64,000 bases of DNA, taken from NCBI RefSeq assembly GCF_021440515.1, contig NZ_JAKCMV010000012.1, positions 1-64,000 of the forward strand, read 5' to 3'. Origin of the DNA: Enterobacter asburiae (GTDB lineage Bacteria; Pseudomonadota; Gammaproteobacteria; Enterobacterales; Enterobacteriaceae). Position numbers and translations under genes: made by a program. Position 1 is the stretch's first letter. The number at the start of each line of letters is the position of its first letter. This document shows, piece after piece, positions 48,637 through 59,901 of this stretch. The notes under the pieces are model-generated. The model had not been told where the DNA came from and made no database searches. It saw only the letters and a program-made list of their open reading frames with translations.

Positions 48637-48694
48637 TTTTCCTTGCCATAGACACCATCCCTGTCTTCCCCCACATGATGTGGGGGTTTTTTTT
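48637..48694 (+). ncRNA. cpxQ: CpxQ, sRNA from the cpxP 3' UTR
   Basis: The stretch TTTTCCTTGCCATAGACACC to the CCCCCACAT / ATGTGGGGG terminator and long T run matches Salmonella and E. coli CpxQ as remembered. CpxQ is cut from cpxP mRNA by RNase E, binds Hfq and represses envelope genes during Cpx stress. Terminator (48668-48694) is directly visible; processing is inferred. Confidence 0.85.
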
Positions 48695-48783
48695 GCCCTT
48701 CGTTCAGCTTTGTTAACCGTTTATTCATCCTTAGACTCTCCACCCATCCGTTATACTAGCGGCATGGCATGACAGGAGCGTTT

Positions 48784-49677
48784 ATGAATCAAACCTATGG
48801 ACGGCTGGTAAGCCGGGCAGCAATTGCCGCGACGGTTATGGCGTCGTGCTTGCTGATAATCAAAATTTTCGCGTGGTGGTATACCGGCTCGGTCAGTATT
48901 CTGGCGGCGCTGGTGGATTCGCTCGTGGATATTGCGGCTTCGCTGACCAATCTCCTGGTGGTGCGCTATTCGCTGCAACCGGCGGATGAAGAGCACACCT
49001 TTGGCCACGGCAAGGCGGAATCGCTGGCGGCGCTGGCACAAAGCATGTTTATCTCCGGCTCCGCATTGTTCCTGTTTTTGACCGGCATTCAGCATCTGGT
49101 GACGCCAACGCCGATGAAAGATCCCGGCGTCGGCGTGGTGGTCACGATAGTTGCACTTATAAGCACTTTAGTTCTTGTAACCTTCCAGCGTTGGGTGGTT
49201 CGCAAAACGCAAAGTCAGGCTGTACGGGCAGATATGCTTCATTATCAGTCTGATGTTATGATGAATGGCGCGATTCTTATTGCGCTCGGACTTGCCTGGT
49301 ATGGCTGGCATCGCGCCGATGCATTATTCGCGTTAGGGATTGGCATCTATATTCTTTATAGCGCCTTGCGGATGGGTTACGAAGCGGTGCAATCGCTGCT
49401 CGATCGCGCGCTTCCCGATGCAGAACGTGATGAAATTTATACCATTGTGACATCCTGGCCTGGGGTCAGCGGTGCTCACGATCTTCGTACGCGGCAGTCA
49501 GGGCCGACCCGCTTTATACAGATTCATTTAGAAATGGAAGACAACCTGCCGCTGGTTCAGGCGCATTTAGTGGCTGAACAGGTTGAGCAGGCGATTTTGC
49601 AGCGCTTTCCTGGATCGGATGTCATCATTCACCAGGATCCCTGTTCAGTCGTACCCGGACATTTTGAGCTTTCGTAA
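48784..49677 (+). CDS. fieF: FieF (YiiP), cation diffusion facilitator
   Basis: A Zn2+/Fe2+-proton antiporter in the inner membrane. Six hydrophobic segments, transport-site residues in [14 protein letters not shown] and HYQSDVMMN, and a cytoplasmic C-terminal domain ([19 protein letters not shown]). ATG at 48784 follows AGGAG; 297 residues (300 in E. coli). It follows the cpxP/CpxQ terminator. Confidence 0.96.
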   Translation: MNQTYGRLVSRAAIAATVMASCLLIIKIFAWWYTGSVSILAALVDSLVDIAASLTNLLVVRYSLQPADEEHTFGHGKAESLAALAQSMFISGSALFLFLTGIQHLVTPTPMKDPGVGVVVTIVALISTLVLVTFQRWVVRKTQSQAVRADMLHYQSDVMMNGAILIALGLAWYGWHRADALFALGIGIYILYSALRMGYEAVQSLLDRALPDAERDEIYTIVTSWPGVSGAHDLRTRQSGPTRFIQIHLEMEDNLPLVQAHLVAEQVEQAILQRFPGSDVIIHQDPCSVVPGHFELS

Positions 49678-49740
49678 TTCGTTGTAAAAAAGTGAGCCAG
49701 GCCAGCATTTTGTGTATAAATTACCGCCATTTGGTCTGAC

Positions 49741-49754
49741 CTGAATCAATTCAG
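49741..49754. promoter_or_regulatory. Cra (FruR) site upstream of pfkA
   Basis: CTGAATCAATTCAG is a perfect palindrome fitting the Cra consensus TGAAnCnnTTCA, 98 bases before the pfkA start. Cra represses pfkA in E. coli through a site at the same place. Confidence 0.8.
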
Positions 49755-49851
49755 CTGGAAGTGATTGATATACTATTTGCAGTATTCGTTGGTCGAACAA
49801 TTTCTTCCGGCAACAGATTTCAATTTTGCATTCCTAAGTTCAGAGGTAGTC

Positions 49852-50814
49852 ATGATTAAGAAAATCGGTGTGTTGACAAGCGGCGGTGATGCGCCCGGCA
49901 TGAACGCGGCAATTCGTGGGGTTGTCCGTGCAGCGCTGACGGAAGGCCTGGAAGTTTTTGGTGTTTATGACGGTTACCTGGGTCTGTACGAAGACCGTAT
50001 GGTTCAGCTCGACCGCTATAGCGTGTCAGACATGATTAACCGTGGCGGTACCTTCCTCGGTTCCGCGCGCTTCCCGGAATTCCGTGACGAACACATCCGT
50101 GAAGTGGCTATCGAAAACATGAAGAAACGTGGCCTGGATGCGCTGGTCGTTATCGGCGGCGACGGTTCTTATATGGGTGCAAAACGTCTGACTGAAATGG
50201 GCTTCCCGTGCATCGGTCTGCCGGGCACCATCGACAACGACATCAAAGGTACTGACTACACCATCGGTTTCTTCACCGCACTGGGTACCGTTGTTGAAGC
50301 GATTGACCGCCTGCGTGACACCTCTTCTTCCCACCAGCGTATCTCCATCGTTGAAGTGATGGGCCGTTACTGTGGCGATCTGACCCTGGCAGCGGCTATC
50401 GCCGGTGGCTGTGAGTTCATCGTGGTGCCTGAAGTTGAATTCAGCCGCGAAGACCTGGTTAACGAAATCAAAGCGGGCATCGCGAAAGGTAAGAAACACG
50501 CGATCGTTGCCATCACCGAGCACATCTGTGACGTTGACGAGCTGGCGAAGTACATTGAAACCGAAACCAAACGTGAAACCCGTGCGACCGTTCTGGGTCA
50601 CATCCAGCGTGGCGGTTCCCCGGGCCCGTACGACCGTATCCTGGCCTCCCGCATGGGTGCATATGCTATCGATCTGCTGTTGCAGGGCCACGGCGGCCGC
50701 TGCGTCGGTATTCAGAACGAAAAACTGGTTCACCATGACATCATCGACGCGATTGAAAACATGAAGCGTCCGTTCAAAGGTGACTGGCTGGACTGCGCGA
50801 AAAAACTGTACTGA
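49852..50814 (+). CDS. pfkA: 6-phosphofructokinase I
   Basis: An ATP-dependent PFK of glycolysis, tetrameric and allosteric (ADP activation, PEP inhibition). [16 protein letters not shown] opens the protein, GGDGSYMGA is the ATP site, and [17 protein letters not shown] the catalytic loop with the conserved Asp. ATG at 49852 follows AGAGG and gives 320 residues, equal to E. coli; the in-frame extension to 49765 covers the Cra/promoter region. Single gene. Confidence 0.98.
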   Translation: MIKKIGVLTSGGDAPGMNAAIRGVVRAALTEGLEVFGVYDGYLGLYEDRMVQLDRYSVSDMINRGGTFLGSARFPEFRDEHIREVAIENMKKRGLDALVVIGGDGSYMGAKRLTEMGFPCIGLPGTIDNDIKGTDYTIGFFTALGTVVEAIDRLRDTSSSHQRISIVEVMGRYCGDLTLAAAIAGGCEFIVVPEVEFSREDLVNEIKAGIAKGKKHAIVAITEHICDVDELAKYIETETKRETRATVLGHIQRGGSPGPYDRILASRMGAYAIDLLLQGHGGRCVGIQNEKLVHHDIIDAIENMKRPFKGDWLDCAKKLY

Positions 50815-50855
50815 TTTGTTTCGTGTGTTGTGCCCGGTGGCGCAAGGTAAATGCA

Positions 50856-50886
50856 AAACGGTAACCCAAGGGCTACCGTTTTTTTA
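50856..50886 (+). terminator. pfkA terminator
   Basis: AAACGGTA / TACCGTTT with a T run is preceded by a truncated REP (GCCCGGTGGCGC at 50832). Together they end pfkA transcription. Confidence 0.85.
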
Positions 50887-50894
50887 TGTCTGCG

Positions 50895-50926
50895 CCCTCT
50901 CCCGTGGGAGAGGGTTGGGGTGAGGG
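50895..50926. repeat. CCCTCTCCC-family repeat between pfkA and sbp
   Basis: CCCTCTCCCGTGGGAGAGGG followed by TTGGGGTGAGGG is a single copy of the same repeat family found between rhaA and rhaD and between glpK and glpX. The rest of the 239-base pfkA-sbp spacer is A+T-rich and holds the sbp promoter, which I cannot place exactly. Confidence 0.8.
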
Positions 50927-51053
50927 TATCAGGCCTCTCACACAGGTTTATATATTCCTCCTCGTTATAGCCAATCTTTTTTTATTCTTTAATCATTGGT
51001 TATCTTTCTGGCACGCTGCATTCATCAAAAACATCACTTAAGAGAGCTGGGCG

Positions 51054-52043
51054 ATGAATAAATGGGGCGTGGGGTTAACATTATTGCTGGCATCGACCAG
51101 CGTTCTGGCTAAGGACATCCAGTTACTAAACGTGTCGTACGACCCGACGCGTGAGCTGTACGATCAATACAACAAAGCCTTTGCGGCGCACTACAAACAG
51201 GAAACCGGCGATAACGTGGTGATCCGCCAGTCGCACGGCGGCTCCGGCAAACAGGCGACCTCGGTGATTAACGGCATTGAAGCCGATGTGGTGACCCTGG
51301 CGCTGGCCTACGACGTTGACGCGATTGCGGAACGTGGCCGTATTGATAAAAACTGGATCAAACGCCTGCCGGACAACTCCGCACCGTACACCTCGACCAT
51401 CGTTTTCCTGGTGCGCAAAGGCAACCCAAAAAACATTAAAGACTGGAATGACCTGATCAAGCCGGGCGTATCGGTCATCACCCCTAACCCGAAAAGCTCC
51501 GGCGGCGCACGCTGGAACTATCTCGCAGCCTGGGGCTACGCGCTGCACCACAACAACGGCGATCAGGCAAAAGCGCAGGAGTTCGTGAAAGCGCTGTTTA
51601 AAAACGTTGAAGTGCTGGATTCCGGCGCGCGCGGCGCTACCAACACCTTTGTGGAACGCGGTATCGGCGACGTGCTGATTGCGTGGGAAAACGAAGCGCT
51701 GCTGGCGACTAACGAGCTGGGCAAAGACAAATTCGAGATCGTGACGCCAAGCGAGTCTATCCTCGCCGAACCGACCGTATCTATCGTAGATAAAGTGGTC
51801 GAGAAGAAAGACACCAAAGCGGTGGCGGAAGCTTACCTGAAGTATCTCTACTCGCCGGAAGGCCAGGAAATTGCGGCGAAGAACTTCTACCGTCCGCGCG
51901 ACCCGGCGGTGGCGAAGAAATACGAAGGCGAGTTCCCGAAACTGAAACTCTTCACCATCGATGACGAGTTTGGCGGCTGGACCAAAGCGCAGAAAGAGCA
52001 CTTCTCCAACGGCGGCACTTTCGACCAGATCAGCAAGCGCTAA
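51054..52043 (+). CDS. sbp: Sulfate-binding periplasmic protein
   Basis: The binding protein for the CysTWA sulfate/thiosulfate ABC importer encoded elsewhere. Signal peptide [21 protein letters not shown]. Family motifs are [11 protein letters not shown] and HGGSGKQA, and [20 protein letters not shown] lies in the mid-region. 329 residues, equal to E. coli. Single gene; CysB control is known for the family but no site is identified here. Confidence 0.97.
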   Translation: MNKWGVGLTLLLASTSVLAKDIQLLNVSYDPTRELYDQYNKAFAAHYKQETGDNVVIRQSHGGSGKQATSVINGIEADVVTLALAYDVDAIAERGRIDKNWIKRLPDNSAPYTSTIVFLVRKGNPKNIKDWNDLIKPGVSVITPNPKSSGGARWNYLAAWGYALHHNNGDQAKAQEFVKALFKNVEVLDSGARGATNTFVERGIGDVLIAWENEALLATNELGKDKFEIVTPSESILAEPTVSIVDKVVEKKDTKAVAEAYLKYLYSPEGQEIAAKNFYRPRDPAVAKKYEGEFPKLKLFTIDDEFGGWTKAQKEHFSNGGTFDQISKR

Positions 52044-52067
52044 GCGCTGATAGCGAACGACACGGTG

Positions 52068-52097
52068 ACCCGGTGTGAGAAATCCACCGGGTTTTTT
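52068..52097 (+). terminator. sbp terminator
   Basis: ACCCGGTG / CACCGGGT stem followed by a T run, 25 bases after the sbp stop. Confidence 0.88.
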
Positions 52098-52153
52098 ATT
52101 TGGTCATCTTTTTGCGTTACTCTTTCACGTCAAATGGACATGGGGAACGCGCT

Positions 52154-52897
52154 GTGAAAAAGATTATTCTGTTGATTCTGGTTGTCGTCGTGCTTGCCGC
52201 CGGCGGCTGGTTCTGGATAAAGTCCGGCAACCCTAACGCCTTACGCCATATCGTTCTTGACCAGTGCGTGCCGAATCAGCTGCAACATCGTAACCCGGCG
52301 CCGTGCGCGCAGGTGAAGACGGATGCGGGCTACGTGGTGTTTAAAGACCGCAACGGGCCGCTGCAATATCTGCTGATGCCCACCTACCGCATCAACGGCA
52401 CGGAAAGCCCGCTGCTGACCGAATCCCACACGCCCAATTTCTTCTGGCTGGCGTGGCAGTCGCGCAACTTTATGAGCATGAAAAGAGGCTCAGACGTTCC
52501 GGACAGCGCCGTTTCGCTGACCATCAACTCCCCGACCGGCCGCACGCAAAACCATTTCCACATTCACATCTCCTGCCTGCGCCCGGACGTGCGTGAAAAA
52601 CTCGACGCCAGCCAGGGGCAAATCAGTACCCAGTGGCTGCCGTTCCCCGGCGGGCTGGAGGGACACGAATATCTCGCCCGCCGCGTGACGGAAAACGAGC
52701 TGGTGCAGCGCAGCCCTTTTATGATGCTCGCGGAAGAACTGCCGGAAGCGCGTGACCACATGGGGCGCTATGCGCTGGCGATGGCGCAGCAGTCGGACGG
52801 CTCCTTCGTGCTGCTGGCAACCGAGCGTAATTTGCTGGCCCTTAACCGCGCATCTGCTGAGGAATTGCAGGATCATCAATGCGATATCCTGAATTGA
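52154..52897 (+). CDS. cdh: CDP-diacylglycerol pyrophosphatase
   Basis: A membrane-anchored hydrolase cutting CDP-diacylglycerol to phosphatidate and CMP. N-terminal hydrophobic anchor ([18 protein letters not shown]) and the catalytic HIT-like NHFHIHISC. Start is GTG at 52154 after GGGGAA, giving 247 residues (251 in E. coli). Single gene between sbp and an accessory transporter. Confidence 0.93.
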   Translation: MKKIILLILVVVVLAAGGWFWIKSGNPNALRHIVLDQCVPNQLQHRNPAPCAQVKTDAGYVVFKDRNGPLQYLLMPTYRINGTESPLLTESHTPNFFWLAWQSRNFMSMKRGSDVPDSAVSLTINSPTGRTQNHFHIHISCLRPDVREKLDASQGQISTQWLPFPGGLEGHEYLARRVTENELVQRSPFMMLAEELPEARDHMGRYALAMAQQSDGSFVLLATERNLLALNRASAEELQDHQCDILN

Positions 52898-52969
52898 CCC
52901 CACCATAAATAGCGTTTACTCGCGCTGCCTGTCGCCGTAGACTGCTGAAAAAATCTACAGGAGACAGGT

Positions 52970-54274
52970 ATGTCGCTCTGGTTTACTCACCCTCTGTTCC
53001 TGCCCTCGCTGATTGTTGGCGTCACCATCGTGCTGTGGGCGACGTCGCTGCTGCCGGAGTTTCTGACCGCGCTGCTGTTTTTCACCGTGGCGATGGCCGC
53101 CAGAATCGCGCCGCCGGAGGTCATCTTCGGTGGCTTTGCCTCGTCGGCGTTCTGGCTGGTGTTCAGCGGATTTGTGCTGGGCGTGGCGATCCGCAAAACC
53201 GGTCTCGCGGACCGTGCGGCGCGGGCGTTGTCCGCCAGGCTCACCGATTCGTGGCCGCTGATGGTGGCAAGCGTGGTGCTGCTGAGCTACGCGCTGGCGT
53301 TTGTGATGCCGTCGAACATGGGGCGTATCGCGCTGCTGATGCCCATCGTGGCGGCGATGGCGAAACGCGCCGGTATTCCTGACGGCTCCCGCGCCTGGTT
53401 TGGCCTGGCGCTGGCGGTGGGTTTCGGGACCTTCCAGCTTTCGGCAACCATTCTTCCGGCTAACGTGCCGAATCTGGTGATGAGCGGTGCGGCGGAAGGC
53501 TCGTACGGGATCCATCTGAACTACGTGCCGTATCTGCTCCTGCACACGCCGGTGCTGGGCATTCTCAAAGGGCTGATTCTGATTGGGCTAATCTGCTGGC
53601 TCTTTCCCGGCAGCCCGAAGCCCGCGCGGGATCTGACCCCGCCGGAGCCGATGGGGCGCGACGAAAAGCGCCTCGCCTGGCTGCTGGCGGTGGTGCTGGT
53701 GATGTGGGTTACCGAGAGCTGGCACGGTATCGGCCCGGCGTGGACGGGGCTTGCGGCCTCGGTCATCGTGCTGCTGCCGCGCGTCGGGTTTATCACCGGC
53801 GAAGAGTTTTCAACGGGCGTAAATATGCGCACCTGTATCTACGTAGCGGGGATCCTCGGGCTGGCCATCACCGTGACGCAGACCGGGATCGGCGCCGCCG
53901 TGGGTGAGGCGCTGCTGCACGTAATGCCGCTGGACGCCGATAAGCCGTTCACCAGCTTCCTTGCGCTGACCGGGATCACCACGGCGCTTAACTTCATTAT
54001 GACCGCCAACGGCGTGCCGGCGCTGTACACCACGCTGGCGCAGAGCTTTTCGGACGCAACCGGCTTTCCGCTGCTGTCGGTGATTATGATTCAGGTGCTG
54101 GGCTATTCCACGCCGCTGCTGCCGTATCAGGCATCGCCGATTGTGGTCGCAATGGGATTAGGGAAGGTGCCTGCGAAGGCGGGGATGCTGCTTTGTCTGG
54201 CGCTGGCCGTTGCCACCTATCTGGTGCTGCTGCCGCTGGATTATCTGTGGTTTAGCGTGCTGGGACGCTTATAA
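52970..54274 (+). CDS. SLC13/DASS-family transporter
   Basis: A 434-residue inner-membrane protein with about twelve hydrophobic segments. It fits the divalent anion:sodium symporter family: VMPSNMGRIALLMPIVAAMAKR and NFIMTANGVPALYTT correspond to the two Ser/Asn-rich substrate and sodium loops, although the usual SNT motif is not obvious. ATG at 52970 follows GGAG. Substrate unknown; dicarboxylate or sulfate is possible, and the neighbour sbp is only suggestive. It is not present between cdh and tpiA in K-12. Confidence 0.82.
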   Translation: MSLWFTHPLFLPSLIVGVTIVLWATSLLPEFLTALLFFTVAMAARIAPPEVIFGGFASSAFWLVFSGFVLGVAIRKTGLADRAARALSARLTDSWPLMVASVVLLSYALAFVMPSNMGRIALLMPIVAAMAKRAGIPDGSRAWFGLALAVGFGTFQLSATILPANVPNLVMSGAAEGSYGIHLNYVPYLLLHTPVLGILKGLILIGLICWLFPGSPKPARDLTPPEPMGRDEKRLAWLLAVVLVMWVTESWHGIGPAWTGLAASVIVLLPRVGFITGEEFSTGVNMRTCIYVAGILGLAITVTQTGIGAAVGEALLHVMPLDADKPFTSFLALTGITTALNFIMTANGVPALYTTLAQSFSDATGFPLLSVIMIQVLGYSTPLLPYQASPIVVAMGLGKVPAKAGMLLCLALAVATYLVLLPLDYLWFSVLGRL

Positions 54275-54279
54275 AAAAA

Positions 54280-54310
54280 GCCCGGTGGCGCTAACGCTTA
54301 CCGGGCCTAC
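54280..54310. repeat. REP element between the SLC13 gene and tpiA
   Basis: GCCCGGTGGCGCTAACGCTT...CCGGGCCTAC is one REP unit between convergent genes. Confidence 0.8.
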
Positions 54311-54333
54311 GATCCTGTCGTGCGGACGGGCGA

Positions 54334-55101
54334 TTACGCCTGTTTAGCCGCTTCTGCTGCTTTAACGATGACCGCGAAAGCGTCAGCTTTCAGGGATGCA
54401 CCGCCAACCAGCGCGCCGTCGATGTCTGGCTGGGTGAACAGCTCAGCCGCGTTGGCTGCGTTTACGGAACCGCCGTACTGGATGATCACTTGCTCAGCCA
54501 CTTTCGCGTCTGCTTTAGCAATGTGGTCACGGATGAATTTGTGAACGGCCTGTGCCTGCGCTGGGGTTGCAGATTTGCCAGTACCGATTGCCCATACTGG
54601 TTCGTAAGCGATGACTGCGCCTTCGAATGCCGCTGCGCCCTGCGTTTTCAGCACGGCGTCGATCTGACGTGCGCAGACTTCTTCAGTTTTGCCCGCTTCG
54701 TTTTCAGCTTCGGTTTCACCAATGCAGAGAACCGGGATCAGACCCTGCTCTTTCAGCACAGCGAATTTCTTCGCGATGAACTCGTCGGATTCTTTGTGGT
54801 AGGTACGACGCTCAGAGTGGCCGATGATGATGTATTTCGCGCCGATATCTTTCAGCATTTCAGCGGAGGTTTCACCGGTGAATGCGCCAGACAGGTTAAC
54901 GTCAACGTTCTGCGCGCCCAGCACGATGTGGCTGCCGTCTGCGGCACGTTTAGCCAGGTCCAGGTACATATCAGGTGGAGCGATAGCTACCGCGCAACCC
55001 GTTACGCCAGCCAGCTCTTTGCGCAGGTTAGCAACCAGTTCGTTTACCATGTGGCGGCTGCCGTTCAGTTTCCAGTTACCCATCACTAAAGGATGTCGCA
55101 T
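54334..55101 (-). CDS. tpiA: Triosephosphate isomerase
   Basis: Interconverts DHAP and glyceraldehyde-3-phosphate. Active-site residues are visible: K in GNWKLNGS, H in IIGHSERR, E in [11 protein letters not shown], and phosphate loop IQYGGSVN. 255 residues, equal to E. coli. It is convergent with the SLC13 gene and 111 bases from yiiQ on the same strand. With pfkA and the glp genes it ties glycerol and sugar carbon into glycolysis. Confidence 0.98.
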   Translation of the reverse strand: MRHPLVMGNWKLNGSRHMVNELVANLRKELAGVTGCAVAIAPPDMYLDLAKRAADGSHIVLGAQNVDVNLSGAFTGETSAEMLKDIGAKYIIIGHSERRTYHKESDEFIAKKFAVLKEQGLIPVLCIGETEAENEAGKTEEVCARQIDAVLKTQGAAAFEGAVIAYEPVWAIGTGKSATPAQAQAVHKFIRDHIAKADAKVAEQVIIQYGGSVNAANAAELFTQPDIDGALVGGASLKADAFAVIVKAAEAAKQA

Positions 55102-55212
55102 TTTAATTCTCCACGCTAAATAAGCGAATTAAGGAATATGGCCACCCTGACGGGCAGCATGGTCTGTGAATCAGTATAGAGATTTTCCCCTGAAAGGCTT
55201 TGCTTTTTGTCA

Positions 55213-55809
55213 TTAATTCGCCCCTCCGAGAGTGTCAGATAGTGCCAGCTTAATCGGTTCAACAGCGAAGGTCAGTCCCTTTTCGCCGTTATCTGCGACA
55301 ACATAGCGGATCGCGCCTTCGGTTTCGGCGTGGTAGTGCTTGTTTTTCCCCGCCGCCAGCAGCTTTTGCAGCTTTTGCTGGCTTTGCGCTTTGGTCAGGG
55401 GCGGTGTAAAGGCGCGTAAAATGGCGCTCATGTACTCCAGCGCTTTCGCCTTCGCGGCTTTCTGCTCTGGCCCCTGAATCGGCAGCCAGGTTATCTGCAT
55501 ACTTTTGATTTTTAACGTGCCGCGCTCTAATGCCGTCGACGCGTATAAATTCTCGTTAATTTTGCTGGCGGCGCGGGTCAGCGTGGGGGTATCGCGCGCG
55601 CTATCAATGGCGCGAAACTCCTCCAGCGGCAGCGTGGGGTTGTCCCGGTTAAAGGCTTCACGAAACTGGCTGATGGATTGATCGAACGAGGGGGCGCCTG
55701 CCAGCAGATAAGGTGCGGTGGCGGGGGCGGGCGTGTCGGCGGCGCGCAGAGAAAAACTGGCACCCAGCAGGGTTAAACACAGTAAAAAAGCATGTGCTGA
55801 ACTTTTCAT
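55213..55809 (-). CDS. yiiQ: YiiQ, DUF1454 periplasmic protein
   Basis: A 198-residue exported protein of unknown function. Signal peptide up to SLRAADTP; the mature part has APYLLAGAPSFDQSISQFRE, LTRAASKINENLYASTALERGTLKI and YVVADNGEKGLTFAVEPIKLAL, which match E. coli YiiQ. ATG at 55809 is preferred; TTG at 55812 is one codon earlier. It lies upstream of tpiA on the same strand and is divergent from yiiR. Confidence 0.92.
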   Translation of the reverse strand: MKSSAHAFLLCLTLLGASFSLRAADTPAPATAPYLLAGAPSFDQSISQFREAFNRDNPTLPLEEFRAIDSARDTPTLTRAASKINENLYASTALERGTLKIKSMQITWLPIQGPEQKAAKAKALEYMSAILRAFTPPLTKAQSQQKLQKLLAAGKNKHYHAETEGAIRYVVADNGEKGLTFAVEPIKLALSDTLGGAN

Positions 55810-55922
55810 CAATCGTACCCCTGGCCGTTAGTGCCCATGATTAAAACGATATCTGGTCGGCTTGTCAAAAGGTCACAACTCCAAGGTAAAATGGCAGCAA
55901 TATAATAATGAAGGAACCTTAC

Positions 55923-56342
55923 ATGACCATACAGCAGTGGCTGTTTTCATTCAAAGGGCGTATCGGGCGCCGTGATTTCTGGATCTGGATAGTGACGTGG
56001 GTCGTCGCCATGCTGATCCTGTTTTTTGTCGCTAACCGCGCCTGGTTGAGCACCCAAACTGCCGCGTTTGCGCTGGTCTGTTTACTCTGGCCGACGGCCG
56101 CCGTGGTGGTGAAACGTCTGCACGATCGCGGGCGCTCCGGCGCGTGGGCGTTTCTGATTATTGTGGCGTGGATGTTGATAGGCGGGAACTGGTCAATGCT
56201 GCCGTCCATCCTGCCGTGGGTCGTGGGCCTGCTGCTGCCAACGATTATTTTCGTGATGATGCTTGTCGATCTGGGCGCGTTTATCGGCACCCAGAACGAA
56301 AACAAGTACGGAAAAGATACGCTCGACGTGAAGTTCCGCTGA
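55923..56342 (+). CDS. yiiR: YiiR, DUF805 inner-membrane protein
   Basis: A 139-residue membrane protein with about four hydrophobic segments and the DUF805 signature FKGRIGRRDFWIW...VKRLHDRGRSG. Function unknown. ATG at 55923 (extended frame from 55908 rejected). Its TGA at 56340-56342 is immediately followed by the fpr stop on the other strand, with no spacer and so no room for separate terminators. E. coli YiiR is a little longer at its C-terminus. Confidence 0.9.
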   Translation: MTIQQWLFSFKGRIGRRDFWIWIVTWVVAMLILFFVANRAWLSTQTAAFALVCLLWPTAAVVVKRLHDRGRSGAWAFLIIVAWMLIGGNWSMLPSILPWVVGLLLPTIIFVMMLVDLGAFIGTQNENKYGKDTLDVKFR

Positions 56343-57089
56343 TCACCAGTAGTGTTCAGCCGTCATATGGCCCGGTCGACGACGAAGATGTTTTGTCATC
56401 TGCCGGGACTCTTTCAGAAGCTGCTGCGTATCCCGAACCATCTGCGGGTTACCGCACAGCATCACATGGCTGGTGTCGGCCGTCATCGGCAGGCCAACCG
56501 CCTCTTCCAGCGCACCGCTTTCAATTAACGCCGGGACGCGCCCCGTCAGCGAGCCTGCCGTCGTTTCGCGACTGACCACGGTCTGGATTTTCAGCTTCCC
56601 GCCGTACTGCTGTTCAAGCTTCTGCATTTGCGGAAGATAGCTTAAGTCGGCGGCGTAGCGCGCGGCGTGAACCAGCACGATGTTTTTGAATCGCTCCAGA
56701 TCCTTGCCGTACTCCAGGATAGACAGGTAAGGGCCGATAGCCGTACCGGTTGCCAGCATCCACAGGGTATTGCAGTCCGGAACTTCCTCCAGCACGAAGA
56801 AACCCGCCGCTTCGCTCGCGATCTGCACATCATCCCCTGGCTTCAGCGCGGCAAGGCGCGGGCTGAGTTTGCCGTCCGGGACGGTGACAAGATAAAACTC
56901 AAGATCGGGGTTATCTGGCGCATTCACGTAGGAGTAGGCGCGCTGCACGCGCTCGCCGTCGACATCCAGCCCCAGCTTGGCAAATTGCCCGGCCGTAAAC
57001 GGTTTGATGGGGGCGTGGACGGTGAGACTAAATAGCGCATCGGTCCAGAATTGTATCTTTGTGACTTTACCTGTTACCCAGTCCGCCAT
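56343..57089 (-). CDS. fpr: Ferredoxin/flavodoxin-NADP+ reductase
   Basis: An FAD enzyme that reduces flavodoxin or ferredoxin with NADPH and is SoxRS-induced in E. coli. FAD-binding RAYSYVN, NADPH-binding GTAIGPYLSIL, and C-terminal MTKHLRRRPGHMTAEHYW, typical of the bacterial subclass. 248 residues, as in E. coli. Stop codon abuts that of yiiR. Confidence 0.97.
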   Translation of the reverse strand: MADWVTGKVTKIQFWTDALFSLTVHAPIKPFTAGQFAKLGLDVDGERVQRAYSYVNAPDNPDLEFYLVTVPDGKLSPRLAALKPGDDVQIASEAAGFFVLEEVPDCNTLWMLATGTAIGPYLSILEYGKDLERFKNIVLVHAARYAADLSYLPQMQKLEQQYGGKLKIQTVVSRETTAGSLTGRVPALIESGALEEAVGLPMTADTSHVMLCGNPQMVRDTQQLLKESRQMTKHLRRRPGHMTAEHYW

Positions 57090-57185
57090 GATCTTCTCCT
57101 GTGCTGTTTCTCTGTTCTATCTTCCGTACTTGTGATGACAATTTCCAGCCCGTTCGGGCCGGAAAGCTCTATCGATCAAACGGTT

Positions 57186-58196
57186 TTACAGAATGTGCGT
57201 CTGTACGTCCGGGTCTTTACGGTCGAGATAGTGAATCGACTGGATGCGGCGAATGGTGCGCGACTTACCGCGGATCAGCAGCGTTTCGGTGGTCGCCATG
57301 TTGCCCTTGCGGGTGATGCCGTCCAGCAGATCGCCTTTGGTAATGCCGGTTGCGGAGAAGACCACGTTGTCGCTGCGCGCCATGTCGTTCAGCGCGAGCA
57401 CTTTGTTGGCTTCAATGCCCATCGCGGCGCAGCGTGCCAGTTCGTCCTCACCGATACGACGGTTCTCCGGCGTGTCGCCTTTGACGTCATGACGTGCCAG
57501 CAGGCGTGCCTGCATGTTGCCGTCCAGCGCGCGGATCACCGCCGCCGACACTACGCCTTCCGGCGCACCGCCAATCCCGTACAGCACGTCCACTTCGCTG
57601 TCCGGCATACAGGTCAGAATCGAGGCCGCCACGTCGCCATCGGGAATGGCAAACACGCGCACGCCAAGCTTTTGCATCTGGGCAATGGTGGCGTCGTGGC
57701 GCGGTTTCGCCAGAATGGTGACGGTGAGTTCGCTAAGGGGTTTGTCCAGCGCGTGGGCAACGTTGCGCAGGTTCTCTTCCAGCGGCAGGCTGAGGTCGAT
57801 AGCACCTTTCGCGCCGGGGCCGACAATCAGCTTTTCCATGTACATGTCCGGCGCGTTAAGGAAACAGCCTTTGTCGCCGACGGCCAGCACGGCCAGCGCG
57901 TTAGCCTGGCCCATCGCCGTCATGCGGGTGCCTTCAATCGGGTCGACCGCGATATCCACGGCATCGCCTTTGCCCGTCCCGACTTTTTCGCCGATGTAGA
58001 GCATCGGGGCTTCGTCGATCTCGCCTTCACCAATCACGATGGTGCCGTCGATGTTGACCTGGTTGAGCACAATGCGCATGGCATGAACGGCAGCGCCGTC
58101 AGCGGTATTTTTGTCGCCACGACCCAGCCATTTATAGCCTGCCAGCGCGGCGGCTTCGGTGACGCGGGAAAACTCGATAGCTAATTCACGTTTCAT
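57186..58196 (-). CDS. glpX: GlpX, class II fructose-1,6-bisphosphatase
   Basis: A lithium-sensitive FBPase acting in gluconeogenesis. Metal site motifs IGEGEIDEAPMLYIGE and DPIEGTRMTAMG; IPDGDVAASIL and GIGGAPEGVVSAA follow. I use ATG at 58196 (336 residues, equal to E. coli) rather than the extended frame to 58211. Third gene of glpFKX, separated from glpK by a repeat pair. Confidence 0.97.
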   Translation of the reverse strand: MKRELAIEFSRVTEAAALAGYKWLGRGDKNTADGAAVHAMRIVLNQVNIDGTIVIGEGEIDEAPMLYIGEKVGTGKGDAVDIAVDPIEGTRMTAMGQANALAVLAVGDKGCFLNAPDMYMEKLIVGPGAKGAIDLSLPLEENLRNVAHALDKPLSELTVTILAKPRHDATIAQMQKLGVRVFAIPDGDVAASILTCMPDSEVDVLYGIGGAPEGVVSAAVIRALDGNMQARLLARHDVKGDTPENRRIGEDELARCAAMGIEANKVLALNDMARSDNVVFSATGITKGDLLDGITRKGNMATTETLLIRGKSRTIRRIQSIHYLDRKDPDVQTHIL

Positions 58197-58276
58197 GAGG
58201 TACTCGTGCAATTAAAAGGAATTGCACGAAGTTTATCACAGAGTGGGGAGAGGGGCGGGGGCCGGTGCGGTCGGAG

Positions 58277-58360
58277 CCCCCCTCACCCCGGCCCTCTCCC
58301 CAGAGGGGCGAGGGTGTTTCAGTTCCCTCTCCCCTTTGGGGAGAGGGTTAGGGTGAGGGG
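58277..58360. repeat. Inverted CCCTCTCCC-family repeat pair between glpK and glpX
   Basis: CCCCTCACCCCGGCCCTCTC...GAGGG and the inverse CCCTCTCCCC...GGGTGAGGGG face each other in the 175-base gap. Same layout as the pair between rhaA and rhaD. Confidence 0.8.
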
Positions 58361-58371
58361 CAAGGTTTGTC

Positions 58372-59901
<1,530 letters not shown>

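Noticed and set aside
36267-58360. CRISPR array from recurring short palindromes
   Set aside because: Copies are dispersed singly or as inverted pairs with no regular spacers and no cas genes.
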